Shown here in pieces: positions 1 through 8,706 of a stretch of 64,000 nucleotides of DNA. Where the stretch lies: contig NZ_CP032155.1 in NCBI RefSeq assembly GCF_008329905.1, forward strand, positions 2,046,001 through 2,110,000. The letters run 5' to 3'. Made by a program: the position numbers and the translations under genes. Below the pieces are notes generated by a model. It was not told the origin of the DNA, did no database searches, and was given only the letters and a program-made list of their open reading frames with translations. This stretch comes from Mycobacterium sp. ELW1 (lineage in GTDB: Bacteria; Actinomycetota; Actinomycetes; Mycobacteriales; Mycobacteriaceae). How positions within the stretch are numbered: position 1 is the stretch's first letter; every line of letters begins with the position of its first letter.

Positions 1-2111
1 ACGCCCCGCTGAAGGTCGACCTCACCGGTGGACTCGGCGACGTGAAGCTCGACATGGCCGAACTGGCTGCCAAGGCACGCGAGGAGATGACCGGCGACGC
101 TTCCGGTTCCGACGACGAGCCGGCATCGGGCACCATCGCCGCCCTGCCGTCGCCGCCGCGCGGCTACGTCGCGAACACGCCGCCGGCATGGGCCGACCTC
201 GACGTCGACCCGGCAGACCTGGTGGTCATCGTCGGTGGCGCGGAACTGGGCCCGTACGGCTCGTCGCGCACCCGCTTCGAGATGGAGGTCGACGCCGAGC
301 TGTCGGCGGCCGGTGTTCTCGAATTGGCCTGGACCACCGGGCTGATCAAGTGGGAAGACGATCCCAAGCCGGGCTGGTACGACACCGCGACCGGTGAGCT
401 GGTCGACGAGGCCGAGCTGGTGGAGCGCTATCACGACGCCGTCGTAGAACGTTGCGGCATCCGCGAATTCGTGGATGACGGTGCGATCGATCCCGATCAC
501 TCCTCACCGCTGATGGTCAGCGTCTTCTTGGACAAGGACTTCAGCTTCGTGGTGTCCTCGGAGGCCGACGCCCGTGCGTTCGTGGAGTTCGACCCCGAGC
601 ACACCGTCGCCCGACCCGTGCCGAACTCCGGTGACTGGGAGGTGATCCGCAAGGCGGGCACCGAGATTCGCGTACCGCGCAAGACCAAGCTGTCGCGGAC
701 GGTGGGGGCGCAGATCCCGACCGGCTTCGACCCGACGGTCTGGGGCATCAGCCCGGACATGGCCAGCTCGATCGACCGGGTGGCGTTGTGGAACATCGTC
801 GCCACCGTCGATGCGTTCCTGTCCTCCGGGTTCACCCCGAACGAGCTGATGCGCTGGGTGCACCCCAGCCTGGTCGCCTCCACCCAGGGCACCGGTATGG
901 GCGGTATGACGTCGATGCAGACGATGTACCACGGCAACCTGATGGGCAAGGCCAAGCCGAACGACATCCTGCAGGAGGTCCTGCCGAACGTCGTTGCCGC
1001 GCATGTGATCCAGTCCTACGTGGGCAGCTACGGCTCGATGATCCACCCGGTCGGCGCGTGCGCCACCGCCGCGGTGTCGGTCGAGGAGGGCATGGACAAG
1101 ATCCGCCTCGGCAAGGCCGAGCTGGTGATCACCGGTGGCTTCGACGACATGACGCTGGAGGCCGTCATCGGCTTCGGTGACATGGCGGCGACCGCCGAGA
1201 CCGCGACGATGCGGGCCAAGGGCATCAGCGACTCGAAGTTCTCCCGCGCCAACGATCGTCGCCGGCTGGGCTTCCTGGAGGCACAGGGCGGTGGCACCAT
1301 CCTGCTGGCGCGCGGTGACCTGGCCTTGAAGATGGGTCTGCCGGTGCTGGCCGTGGTGGGCTACGCGCAGAGCTTCGGCGACGGCGTGCACACCTCGATC
1401 CCGGCTCCCGGTCTCGGCGCACTGGGCGCCGGGCGCGGCGGCAAGGATTCGCAGCTGGCCCGTTCGCTGGCCAAGCTGGGGGTCGGCGCCGACGACATCG
1501 CGGTGATCTCCAAGCACGACACCTCGACGCTGGCCAACGATCCCAACGAGACGGAGCTGCATGAGCGGCTGGCCGACTCGATGGGCCGTGCGCCCGGGGC
1601 TCCGCTGTTCATCGTCAGCCAGAAGAGCCTGACCGGTCACGCCAAGGGTGGCGCCGCGGTCTTCCAGATGATGGGGCTTTGCCAGATCCTGCGCGACGGC
1701 GTCATCCCGCCGAACCGCAGCCTGGACTGCGTCGACGACGAGCTGGCCTCCTCGGCGCACTTCGTGTGGCCGCGCGAGACCCTGCGCCTGGGCGACAAGT
1801 TCCCGCTGAAGGCGGGTCTGGTCACGAGCCTCGGCTTCGGTCACGTGTCGGGTCTGGTCGCGCTGGTGCACCCGCAGGCGTTCCTTGCCTCGCTGAGCGA
1901 GCAGGAGCGGGCGGACTACACCAAGCGGGCGCACGAGCGGGTGTTGGCAGGTCAGCGGCGACTGGCCTCGGCCATCGCCGGTGGACGGCCGATGTACGAG
2001 AAGCCTGCCGATCGCCGGTTCAACCATGACGAGCCGGAGAAGCGCCAGGAGGCGGCGATGCTGCTCGACCCGGCGTCACGGTTGGGCGATGACGACGCCT
2101 ACGTGCGATAA
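1..2111 (+). CDS. fas: Type I fatty acid synthase, C-terminal ketoacyl synthase part (5' end outside window)
   Basis: This is the 3' part of the multifunctional FAS-I that makes C16-C26 acyl-CoAs feeding mycolic acid synthesis. The reading frame is open from base 3, so the true start lies upstream of the window; the GTG at 42 is internal. The visible part is the beta-ketoacyl synthase module. It has a nucleophile cysteine in a GACATAAVS context (near base 1060) and two catalytic histidine regions, KHDTSTLANDPNE and KSLTGHAKGG. The tail ends in a charged stretch of about 60 residues. acpS follows 9 bases later, as in M. tuberculosis Rv2524c-Rv2523c. A long open frame runs antisense through this gene and is treated as a shadow. 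Confidence 0.96.
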   Translation, partial: APLKVDLTGGLGDVKLDMAELAAKAREEMTGDASGSDDEPASGTIAALPSPPRGYVANTPPAWADLDVDPADLVVIVGGAELGPYGSSRTRFEMEVDAELSAAGVLELAWTTGLIKWEDDPKPGWYDTATGELVDEAELVERYHDAVVERCGIREFVDDGAIDPDHSSPLMVSVFLDKDFSFVVSSEADARAFVEFDPEHTVARPVPNSGDWEVIRKAGTEIRVPRKTKLSRTVGAQIPTGFDPTVWGISPDMASSIDRVALWNIVATVDAFLSSGFTPNELMRWVHPSLVASTQGTGMGGMTSMQTMYHGNLMGKAKPNDILQEVLPNVVAAHVIQSYVGSYGSMIHPVGACATAAVSVEEGMDKIRLGKAELVITGGFDDMTLEAVIGFGDMAATAETATMRAKGISDSKFSRANDRRRLGFLEAQGGGTILLARGDLALKMGLPVLAVVGYAQSFGDGVHTSIPAPGLGALGAGRGGKDSQLARSLAKLGVGADDIAVISKHDTSTLANDPNETELHERLADSMGRAPGAPLFIVSQKSLTGHAKGGAAVFQMMGLCQILRDGVIPPNRSLDCVDDELASSAHFVWPRETLRLGDKFPLKAGLVTSLGFGHVSGLVALVHPQAFLASLSEQERADYTKRAHERVLAGQRRLASAIAGGRPMYEKPADRRFNHDEPEKRQEAAMLLDPASRLGDDDAYVR

Positions 2112-2120
2112 AGTCGCGGC

Positions 2121-2513
2121 GTGCCAATAGTCGGAGTGGGGATCGACGTTGTCTCCATCCCTGATTTCGCCGAGCAGGTAGACCAGCCGGGAACGGTTTT
2201 CGCCGAGACGTTCACGCCAGGTGAGCGCCGCGACGCCGCCGACAAGAGTTCGGTGGCGGCGCGGCACCTGGCGGCTCGGTGGGCCGCCAAGGAGGCCGTC
2301 ATCAAGGCGTGGTCGGGCTCGCGCTTCGCGCAACGGCCGGTGCTGCCGGAGGGCATCCACCGCGACATCGAGGTGATCACCGACATGTGGGGTCGGCCCA
2401 AGGTCCGCCTCACCGGTGACATCGCCAAGCACCTGGCCGAGGTGACCATTCACGTGTCACTGACCCACGAGGGCGACACCGCCGCGGCGGTGGCGATCCT
2501 GGAGACGGCCTAG
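2121..2513 (+). CDS. acpS: Holo-[acyl-carrier-protein] synthase AcpS
   Basis: This enzyme transfers 4'-phosphopantetheine from CoA to a conserved serine of acyl carrier domains, here most likely the ACP domain of the FAS-I encoded just upstream. The 130-residue protein matches the family length. It has the N-terminal metal-binding motif GIDVVSIPDF (residues 6-15) and the second signature WAAKEAVIKAW. A GTG start at 2121 fits, because the family begins with a few residues before GVGID. The 9-base gap after fas implies one transcript, so the carrier protein and its activator are made together. Confidence 0.96.
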   Translation: MPIVGVGIDVVSIPDFAEQVDQPGTVFAETFTPGERRDAADKSSVAARHLAARWAAKEAVIKAWSGSRFAQRPVLPEGIHRDIEVITDMWGRPKVRLTGDIAKHLAEVTIHVSLTHEGDTAAAVAILETA

Positions 2514-2516
2514 CGC

Positions 2517-2906
2517 TCAGCCCGCCTGGTGGGTGATCTGGATCAGGTTGCCGCAGGTGTCATCGAGTACCGCCGTGGTCACCGGTCCCATGTCGACGGG
2601 CTCTTGGGTGAACCGAACCCCGAGTGCATCGAGCCGAGCGAACTCGGCCTGGACATCGTCGACGGCGAAAGAGGTGAACGGGATTCCGTCGGAGGCCAAT
2701 GCCTCCTTGAACGGTTTGACTGCGGGATGGCTGTCCGGTTCCAGGACGAGTTCGGTGCCGTCGGGATCCTCCGGGGACACCACAGTGATCCAGCGGTGTT
2801 CGCCCATCGGAATGTCGTGCTTGGTCGTGAAGCCGAGGACTTCGGTGTAGAACCGCAGTGCCTTGTCCTGGTCGTCGACAAGCACACTCGTCAGGTTGAT
2901 TCGCAC
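2517..2906 (-). CDS. VOC/glyoxalase superfamily protein
   Basis: This is a 129-residue protein with the two beta-alpha-beta-beta-beta repeats of the vicinal oxygen chelate fold. The first begins VRINLTSVLVDDQDKALRFY and the second includes the FARLDALGVRF segment, ending in the typical GNLIQITH strand. I chose the GTG at 2906 because GGAGG lies 7 bases before it; an upstream GTG at 2933 lacks this. It overlaps the end of the arsR-type gene, so both are probably co-translated. ArsR-VOC pairs are common in actinobacteria, but substrate and reaction cannot be read from sequence. Its stop lies 3 bases from the convergent acpS stop. Confidence 0.85.
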   Translation of the reverse strand: MRINLTSVLVDDQDKALRFYTEVLGFTTKHDIPMGEHRWITVVSPEDPDGTELVLEPDSHPAVKPFKEALASDGIPFTSFAVDDVQAEFARLDALGVRFTQEPVDMGPVTTAVLDDTCGNLIQITHQAG

Positions 2907-3187
2907 GGTGGTTCCTCCGCCTTCTTCAGCCACCGCTCGACGATCGGTGCTATCGGTGCGGTGTCGATGTAGTGGTACTTGAAACGACCTGAGCGCCTCG
3001 TCTCGACCAGGCCGGCGGTCTCGAGAATCTCGAGGTGCTGCGAAATTGCCTGTCGTGACGAGCCCAGCCCGTACTTGGTCGCCAGGCGGGCGCAGATCTC
3101 GAACAGCGTCTGACCGTTTCGGTCGGTCAGCTCGTCGAGGATTTTCCGGCGCGTGGGGTCCGCCAAGGCCTTGAAGACGTCGCCCAC
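2891..3187 (-). CDS. ArsR-family winged-helix transcriptional regulator
   Basis: This is a 98-residue regulator. It opens with VFKALADPTRRKILDEL, the classic ArsR helix pair, followed by a winged helix with recognition helix SSRQAISQHLEILETAGLV and a wing ending GRFKYHYID. No cysteine pair typical of metal-sensing ArsR proteins is present. It therefore belongs with the non-metal subgroup, which often controls a neighbouring VOC or SRPBCC gene. The GTG start at 3187 is supported by homology of the N-terminus. The VOC gene overlaps its 3' end. An inverted repeat sits just upstream of the start, suggesting autorepression. Confidence 0.9.
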   Translation of the reverse strand: MGDVFKALADPTRRKILDELTDRNGQTLFEICARLATKYGLGSSRQAISQHLEILETAGLVETRRSGRFKYHYIDTAPIAPIVERWLKKAEEPPCEST

Positions 3188-3198
3188 GAGTGCACGAT

Positions 3199-3218
3199 AT
3201 GCAAGTGTTTGCTTGCCT
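3199..3218. promoter_or_regulatory. Candidate ArsR operator
   Basis: An inverted repeat, GCAAG (3201-3205) and CTTGC (3212-3216) with a 6-base spacer, lies 12 bases upstream of the arsR-type start codon and between it and the divergent peptidase gene. Position and symmetry fit an ArsR dimer site. Binding is inferred. Confidence 0.45.
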
Positions 3219-3256
3219 GTCAACGTTGGGGTTCTGCGGCCGCTAACGTCGTTGGC

Positions 3257-4585
3257 ATGAGCGATCTCGTCGAACGCGTACAGGCGGTGCTTCCCTCGGT
3301 GCGGGCCGATCTGGAGGATCTGGTCCGCATCCAGTCGGTGTGGGCCGACCCGGCCCGGCGCGATGAGGTGCACCGCAGCGCCCAGGCCGTGGCTGACCTG
3401 TTGAGCAGTGCAGGCTTCGCCAAGGTCGAGATCGTCGCCGAGGGCGGTGCCCCCGCGGTGATCGCGCATCATCCCGCGCCGCCCGGCGCGCCGACGGTGC
3501 TGCTGTACGCCCATCACGATGTTCAGCCCGAAGGTGAAGCATCGCAATGGGATTCGGACCCCTTCGAGCCGACCGAGCGGGACGGACGGCTCTACGGCCG
3601 TGGCACCGCCGACGACAAGGCCGGCATCGCCACCCACCTGGCGGCGTTCCGTGCGCACGCCGGCAAGCCGCCGGTCGGCGTCACCGTGTTCGTCGAAGGG
3701 GAGGAGGAGTCCGGCTCGCCGTCGCTGGGCCGGCTGCTGGCCGCCCACAAGGACAAGCTGGCCGCCGACGTCATCGTGATCGCCGACTCGGACAACTGGA
3801 CCTCCGAAATCCCGGCGCTGACAGTGTCATTGCGCGGACTGGCCGACTGCGTGGTCGAGGTCGCCACCCTGGACCACGGTCTGCATTCGGGGCTGTGGGG
3901 CGGGGTGGTGCCCGACGCACTCAGCGTCCTCGTCCGCCTGCTCGCCAGCCTGCACGACGACGACGGCAACGTCGCTGTGCAGGGCCTGTACGAGACCACT
4001 GCCGCCGACGTCGACCGCGGACCGCAGTGGGTGCGGGCCGAGTCCGGACTGCTCGACGGGGTCCACGAGATCGGCTCGGGTCCTGTGGCGCAACGGATGT
4101 GGGCCAAGCCCGCGATCACCGTGATCGGCATCGACACCACACCGATCGGTAAAGCGTCGAACACCCTGATTCCGCGCGCGAGCGCCAAGGTCAGCATGCG
4201 GGTCGCCCCCGGCGGGGACGCGGCTGCTCATCTGCATGCGTTGCGTCGCCACCTCGAGCAGCACGCCCCTTGGGGCGCGCACGTCAAGGTCATCCCGGGC
4301 GACGTGGGTCAGCCGTACGCGATCGATGCCAGCGGTCCGGTGTACGACGCGGCGCGGTCCGCCTTCCGGGAGGCCTGGGGCACCGACGTCGTCGACATGG
4401 GGATGGGCGGCTCGATCCCGTTCATCGCCGAGTTCGCCACCGCGTTCCCCGACGCCACCATCCTGGTCACCGGAGTCGAGGACCCGGGCACGCAAGCGCA
4501 CAGCGTCAACGAGAGCCTGCATCTGGGGGTGCTGGAGCGCGCCGCCACCACCGAGGCGCTGTTATTGGCGAGGCTAGCAATTTGA
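3257..4585 (+). CDS. M20 family dipeptidase / metallopeptidase
   Basis: This is a cytoplasmic zinc-dependent peptidase of the CNDP/PepV type, orthologous in position to Rv2522c. The 442-residue protein shows the M20 metal ligands in order: YAHHDVQPEG (His and Asp), GRGTADDKAG (bridging Asp), VEGEEESGS (general-base Glu and ligand), and a C-terminal QAHSVNE (His). A lid or dimerisation domain starts around the SLRGLADCVVEV segment. The ATG at 3257 gives the normal N-terminus; the frame extends upstream but without homology. It is transcribed away from the arsR-type gene. Its peptide substrate is not known. Confidence 0.92.
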   Translation: MSDLVERVQAVLPSVRADLEDLVRIQSVWADPARRDEVHRSAQAVADLLSSAGFAKVEIVAEGGAPAVIAHHPAPPGAPTVLLYAHHDVQPEGEASQWDSDPFEPTERDGRLYGRGTADDKAGIATHLAAFRAHAGKPPVGVTVFVEGEEESGSPSLGRLLAAHKDKLAADVIVIADSDNWTSEIPALTVSLRGLADCVVEVATLDHGLHSGLWGGVVPDALSVLVRLLASLHDDDGNVAVQGLYETTAADVDRGPQWVRAESGLLDGVHEIGSGPVAQRMWAKPAITVIGIDTTPIGKASNTLIPRASAKVSMRVAPGGDAAAHLHALRRHLEQHAPWGAHVKVIPGDVGQPYAIDASGPVYDAARSAFREAWGTDVVDMGMGGSIPFIAEFATAFPDATILVTGVEDPGTQAHSVNESLHLGVLERAATTEALLLARLAI

Positions 4586-4681
4586 TGTCTACGTAAATAT
4601 TTTTGTATACCCCGATAGAAGTCGACTTATGTGCATAGCGTCACCGTTATTAACTGCACGTACGGCGTCGGGGGATGAATC

Positions 4682-5590
4682 ATGGTCAAGAAGCTTGAAT
4701 TCAAGGCTCGGGTATTGCTGAGCGCCGCGGTGTCTGGTGCGATGGCGGCCGGAGCGCTGGGCGTGGCGCCGAACGCGGCAGCGGACTGTGCGTCGTTCTT
4801 CGGCCTCGGGAACACCGCGAACTGCCAGAGCGGGCCGACCAGCATCGCGATCGCGATCGGGCCGAATGCGACCGCAACGGCCGGCGGACTGTTCGGCATG
4901 GCGTTCGCCCTCGGCCGCGTCCCTCTGGTCGGGACGGACAACCTCGGCGTGGCCACCGCGACTACAACCGGCGCCTTCACCTTCGCGTGGGCATGGGGAG
5001 ACAACGTGACAGCTGAGGCCGGCGACTTGGTCGGCATCGCCACGCAGTGGGGCACCAACGGCACCACCACCACGAAGGGTGCCTTCAACATCGCGCAGGC
5101 CATTACCAACCCGTTCCCGTTCTTGTTGCCGCCCACCACCGAAATCGGAGTGACGGTGGCCAACGGCTTCGGCAATGTGGTCACCAACGGCGCATTTGTC
5201 ACTGAGCCGGGGTCCAGCGTCTCGGCGGTCGGCTTCGGCAACTACGCCTTCAACGGCTGGGGCTTCAACAACGTCGTCAAATCCGGCGGCACCAACACGA
5301 GTTTCTTCAACACCGCGTTCGACGTCTTCACCGCCGGCGACGTAACCGCGGGCCCAGGGCCCTTCGCCGTCGCGATCGCCTTCGGCCAGGCGCCGGGCGA
5401 AAGCACCACTCAGGTGGGCCCGGGTATCAAGGTCGGGCGGGGGACGGCATTTCCGACGTTCCCCGCGTCGGCCGCGTCAGCCCGTTCGACCAAGAAGGCC
5501 ACACCCAAGCCGGCCGCCGCCAGCAGTGCCGACAGCGGTAAGAAGTCTGGCGTCGCGTCGGGCGCCAGGGACCGCAAGAAGCAGGATTAG
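4682..5590 (+). CDS. Secreted protein of unknown function
   Basis: This is a 302-residue protein with a clear Sec signal peptide: lysines at 3-4, a hydrophobic stretch, and likely cleavage after NAAA near residue 34. The mature part is low in charge and rich in Gly, Ala, Thr and Asn, with repeated short beta-prone units such as GNTAN, GPNATATAGG and VANGFGNVVTNGAF. This suggests a repetitive beta structure. A C-terminal Ala/Lys/Ser-rich tail ends in RKKQD and could bind the wall or a polyanion. Two cysteines near the mature N-terminus may pair. I recognise no family. Its stop overlaps the convergent bcp stop by 4 bases. Confidence 0.8.
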   Translation: MVKKLEFKARVLLSAAVSGAMAAGALGVAPNAAADCASFFGLGNTANCQSGPTSIAIAIGPNATATAGGLFGMAFALGRVPLVGTDNLGVATATTTGAFTFAWAWGDNVTAEAGDLVGIATQWGTNGTTTTKGAFNIAQAITNPFPFLLPPTTEIGVTVANGFGNVVTNGAFVTEPGSSVSAVGFGNYAFNGWGFNNVVKSGGTNTSFFNTAFDVFTAGDVTAGPGPFAVAIAFGQAPGESTTQVGPGIKVGRGTAFPTFPASAASARSTKKATPKPAAASSADSGKKSGVASGARDRKKQD

Positions 5591-6060
5591 ACCGCGATAT
5601 CGCGCCGCAGTTTGGCGACGTGGCCGGTGGCCTTGACGTTGTACTGGGCGACCTCGATCTTGCCCTTCTCGTCCACCACGAATGTCGAGCGGATGACGCC
5701 CTGGACGGTCTTGCCGTACATCTTCTTCTCGCCGTAGGCGCCCCACTCGGTGAGGACCTTCTTGTCGGGATCGGACAGCAGCGGGAACGTCAGCTCGTCG
5801 CGCTCGGTGAACTTGGCCAGCTTTTCCGGCTTGTCGGGGGAGATGCCGACGACGTCGATGCCCGCGCCGTTGAGTTCGGCCAGGCTGTCCCGGAAGTCGC
5901 AGGCCTGCTTGGTGCAGCCGGGCGTCATCGCGGCCGGATAGAAGTACACGATCACCTTGCGGCCTTTGAAGTCGGACAGTTTCACGGTCTTGCCGCTGGC
6001 GTCAGACAGGCTGAACGCCGGCGCCTTGTCGCCGACTTCGAGGCGTGCTGTGTCGGTCAC
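5587..6060 (-). CDS. bcp: Thioredoxin-dependent peroxiredoxin (BCP/PrxQ)
   Basis: This protein reduces hydrogen peroxide and organic hydroperoxides in the cytoplasm. The 157-residue sequence has the thioredoxin fold with the peroxidatic cysteine in YPAAMTPGCTKQACDFRD. The second cysteine five residues later is the resolving cysteine of the atypical 2-Cys PrxQ group. The usual Gly/Asp region (FALSD-like, here FSLSDASG) and the LLSDPDKKVLTEWGAYGEK block are intact. It corresponds to Rv2521 in M. tuberculosis and sits in the same neighbourhood. Confidence 0.95.
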   Translation of the reverse strand: MTDTARLEVGDKAPAFSLSDASGKTVKLSDFKGRKVIVYFYPAAMTPGCTKQACDFRDSLAELNGAGIDVVGISPDKPEKLAKFTERDELTFPLLSDPDKKVLTEWGAYGEKKMYGKTVQGVIRSTFVVDEKGKIEVAQYNVKATGHVAKLRRDIAV

Positions 6061-6147
6061 CTAGTAGTCCTTTCATCCACCGGTGCATCGGGGTTGGCCC
6101 GGGTTGATCTAGGGTAGTTCGGCATAGCGGCGATTTGGAGGACGGAA

Positions 6148-6375
6148 GTGGCTGACCGGGACCCCGAGGTCATCAAGGCCGAGATCGACCAGGCACGTGA
6201 CCGGCTGGCGGTCACGGTGGACTCGCTGGCCGAGCGCGCCAACCCACAACGCATCGCCGACGACGTCAAGGCCGTATTGCTGCGCTTCGTCAAGAAGCCG
6301 CCGGTGGCCGCGGCGCTGGCCGGTGTCAGCGTGGTGACCGTCGTCCTGGTGGTGCGCCGCATCCGTAACGGCTAG
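6148..6375 (+). CDS. DUF3618 small membrane protein
   Basis: This is a 75-residue protein starting at GTG 6148 behind a GGAGG ribosome binding site (6137-6141). The N-terminal half is a charged amphipathic helix (PEVIKAEIDQARDRLAVTVDSLAERANP), the hallmark of DUF3618. One transmembrane segment follows (about residues 52-69) and then a basic RRIRNG end. It matches the position of Rv2520c. Function is unknown; the charged helix probably faces the cytoplasm. Its stop overlaps the convergent gene end by 4 bases. Confidence 0.85.
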   Translation: MADRDPEVIKAEIDQARDRLAVTVDSLAERANPQRIADDVKAVLLRFVKKPPVAAALAGVSVVTVVLVVRRIRNG

Positions 6376-6611
6376 TTCCGGCGGAACAGCCGCCAAAGCC
6401 GCAGCGGCAACAACCCGATCAGCGGCGCGCGCTTGCCCAGGTCGTCACTGTCGCGGCGATTGAACGCCGTGGAGTAGCGCTCCGCGTGCGCGGCAGTGGG
6501 ATAGGTCTTGTAACCCGCTGTGCCGCAGCCGCGTTCGCAATGGAAGTGCATCACCGGCCCATCGTTGGCGAACACCATCCGGTGCCCCAGCATCCGGCAC
6601 GCCGCGCTCAC
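6372..6611 (-). CDS. Small conserved protein with Cys/His cluster
   Basis: This is a 79-residue protein with an N-terminal CRMLGHRMVF, then HFHCERGCG, and a basic Arg/Leu-rich tail LPLRLWRLFRRN. The spaced Cys and His residues (C5, H10, H22, H24, C25, C29) suggest a metal-binding knuckle. I recognise no characterised family. The GTG start overlaps the MFS stop as GTGA, so it is probably translated together with the transporter from one message. Confidence 0.7.
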   Translation of the reverse strand: MSAACRMLGHRMVFANDGPVMHFHCERGCGTAGYKTYPTAAHAERYSTAFNRRDSDDLGKRAPLIGLLPLRLWRLFRRN

Positions 6612-8065
6612 GGCTTCGCCTCGTCGGCGGAGGTGAGCGGCGCCGCGATGTCTTCGAGTTGGCGGCCTTCCGCCTTGACTCCCCAGGCGAGTTCCGCCAA
6701 CCCGCCGACGGCCATCACGGCGGCGCCGACCAGGAATGCAACGGCTACCAATCCACGCTCACCCGACCCGATCAGCTGCCCGAACAACAGCGGCCCGGTG
6801 ATGCCACCGATCGCGGTCCCGACGGCGTAGAAAAAAGCGATGGCCAGCGCGCGGGTCTCCATCGGGAAGATCTCGCTGACGGTCAGGTACGCCGCGCTGG
6901 CACCGGCGGAGGCAAGGAAGAAGGTGGCGACCAGGACGGCCATGAACCCCCACAGGCCGCCAGCTTCAGCGACGAAGACCGCGGTGAGCACGACGGTGAT
7001 TGCCGCCGAGTCGAGGTAGGAGAGCACAATCATCGGCTTGCGTCCGACGGTGTCGAACAACCGGCCCAGGAGCAGCGGCCCGGTGAAATTGCCTGCGGCC
7101 CAGACGATGAAGAACGCCGGCACGATCCCGGATGAGACGCCGTAAAAACCGTTGAGCAGGGTGCCGAGGTTGAACGTCACCGCGTTGTAGAGGAACGCCT
7201 GGCCGACGAACAACGCCAGCCCGAGCATCGCGCGTTTGGGATAGCGGGTGAACGCCACGTGTGCGATTTCGCGGAACCCGATGGTGTGGCGTTGATGGAT
7301 GGTCAGCTCGCGGTCGGGCTCGTCGAGATGTGCGCCGGTGCGGTCGATCACGTCCCGCTCGATGGCGTCGACGATGCGCTCGGCTTCCTCCTCGCGGCCG
7401 TGGATGAACAGCCAGCGCGGGCTTTCCGGAACGTTGCGCCGAACCAGCAGCACCACCAACCCGAAGACGGCGCCGATACCGAAGGCCAGTCGCCACCCGA
7501 GGTTCAGCGGCAACCAGTCACCGTTGAGCAGGACCAACGATCCGGCCGCACCCAGCATCGCGCCCAGCCAGTAGGACCCATTGATCGCGAGGTCGACCCG
7601 ACCGCGGTTGCGTGCCGGAATCAGTTCGTCCACAGCGGAATTGACCGCAGCGTATTCACCGCCGATGCCGGCGCCGGTGAGAAAGCGGGTGAGGAAGAAA
7701 TACCAGGGCGCAAAGGAGAACGCTGTTGCGACGGTGGCCGCCAGGTAAAGACCGAGCGTCAGCAGGAAGAGCTTCTTGCGGCCGAACCGGTCGGTGAGCT
7801 GACCGAACACCAGCGCACCCACACACGCGCCGACGACGTAGATGGCCGCCGCGATGCCGATCTGCCCGGCGGTGATGGCCAGTCCGCTCCCGGGTTCGGT
7901 GAGACGAGCGGACACGTTGCCCACCATGGTGACTTCCAGGCCGTCGAGCACCCACGCCGACCCCAGGCCGATGACGACGCGCCAGTGAAACCTCGACCAG
8001 GGCAACCGGTCCAGCCGGGCGGGAACGCTGGTGGTGATCGTCTTGGTCTGTCCGCTTGTGGTCAT
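6608..8065 (-). CDS. MFS transporter, sugar/acid porter type
   Basis: This is a 485-residue inner-membrane transporter with about 12 transmembrane helices. Signature motifs are the loop 2-3 sequence GQLTDRFGRKKLFLLTLG, an acidic residue in helix 1 (LDGLEVTMVG), helix 4-5 RFLTGAGIGGEYAAVNS, and the loop 8-9 copy GRLFDTVGRKPMIVLSY. A PESPRWL motif after helix 6 is typical of the sugar porter and aromatic-acid porter groups. The GGEYAA motif favours organic or aromatic acid:proton symport over sugars, but the substrate cannot be fixed. Its ATG overlaps the stop of a 33-codon frame just upstream. Confidence 0.88.
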   Translation of the reverse strand: MTTSGQTKTITTSVPARLDRLPWSRFHWRVVIGLGSAWVLDGLEVTMVGNVSARLTEPGSGLAITAGQIGIAAAIYVVGACVGALVFGQLTDRFGRKKLFLLTLGLYLAATVATAFSFAPWYFFLTRFLTGAGIGGEYAAVNSAVDELIPARNRGRVDLAINGSYWLGAMLGAAGSLVLLNGDWLPLNLGWRLAFGIGAVFGLVVLLVRRNVPESPRWLFIHGREEEAERIVDAIERDVIDRTGAHLDEPDRELTIHQRHTIGFREIAHVAFTRYPKRAMLGLALFVGQAFLYNAVTFNLGTLLNGFYGVSSGIVPAFFIVWAAGNFTGPLLLGRLFDTVGRKPMIVLSYLDSAAITVVLTAVFVAEAGGLWGFMAVLVATFFLASAGASAAYLTVSEIFPMETRALAIAFFYAVGTAIGGITGPLLFGQLIGSGERGLVAVAFLVGAAVMAVGGLAELAWGVKAEGRQLEDIAAPLTSADEAKP

Positions 8066-8163
8066 CGCCGGCCCCCTGGGATGTGTCTACCGAGCAGGAA
8101 GTTGACCAGTACGTCGGACATCGCCGGGATCTCGCGTGGCAGAGCGACTCCGCTGTAGGTCAC
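8062..8163 (-). CDS. Possible 33-residue upstream peptide coupled to the MFS gene
   Basis: A GTG-initiated frame of 33 codons ends in TGA overlapping the ATG of the MFS gene (ATGA). The predicted peptide ends MSDVLVNFLLGRHIPGGRR, which looks like the tail of a larger protein. An in-frame TAA four codons before the start rules out a longer version. It may be a leader that couples translation to the transporter, or a remnant of a deleted upstream gene. The ribosome binding site is weak. Confidence 0.3.
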   Translation of the reverse strand: MTYSGVALPREIPAMSDVLVNFLLGRHIPGGRR

Positions 8164-8274
8164 CGCTCTGATTTACCCCGTCGTTAGCCGCATCAAGCCA
8201 GCAGGAATTTCACAGAATGATGGTGATCGGGATGGGTGCGGTCTGCGGGACTGCAGCCGTGTCTTCGGCCGCGA

Positions 8275-8436
8275 CTAGCGGCGGCGCAGCCAATCGCCGA
8301 ACGAGCGGCGGAAGCCGGGAGGATTGGCCGTCAGACCCAGCCGGCCGCAGCTGTGCACGTGCAGCGGCGTCGCCGGTGCGGGTGCCTGCTGAGCTACCTC
8401 GCCCTGGGGGTGGGGCACGAGGTTTTCCGGCTTCAT
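8275..8436 (-). CDS. Small proline-rich/basic protein, 53 residues
   Basis: This is a short frame from ATG 8436 to TAG 8275, with AGGAC about 9 bases before the start. Almost all codons end in G or C, as in real genes of this genome. The product begins MKPENLVPHPQGEV, has an Ala/Pro linker, then a conserved-looking core LHVHSCGRLGLT and a basic amphipathic end RRSFGDWLRRR. One cysteine and two histidines (HVHSC) could bind metal. I recognise no family. The flanking 500 bases hold no other convincing gene. Confidence 0.5.
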   Translation of the reverse strand: MKPENLVPHPQGEVAQQAPAPATPLHVHSCGRLGLTANPPGFRRSFGDWLRRR

Positions 8437-8706
8437 GCGGCTAAGTCCTCACTACGTCACTGGACACGTGGTCCGAGGGCGGCTGTTGGTCAGTACAGCT
8501 AACGCCGACTATAACACCGCCTTTCGCATAAGTGCAGCACAAAGCACTACTTTGCAGTTTGGATGACCCATCCGGTTATCTCCGCACTGGCATTATTGCT
8601 GGTCAGTCCACTGTCCCGACGTTTTGCCCAGCAGATTCACAGCGATGCATCTCACAGCGACCGTCGACAGGTGTCGACGCGACCTCGGGCAACGTCGGAG
8701 GTTGGA
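8437..8706. other. Intergenic stretch with an inverted repeat
   Basis: About 270 bases, less GC-rich than the surroundings, lie between the small protein and the 3' end of the P450 gene. I see no gene. A 7-bp inverted repeat, GTCGACA GG TGTCGAC at 8663-8678, lies 29 bases past the P450 stop. It lacks a T tract, so it is not a standard terminator and may be a protein site. Confidence 0.4.

Noticed and set aside
504..2027. 507-codon open frame antisense to fas
   Set aside because: Product is Arg/His/Asp-rich and low complexity, as expected of the complement of high-GC coding DNA; fas motifs are unmistakable on the other strand.
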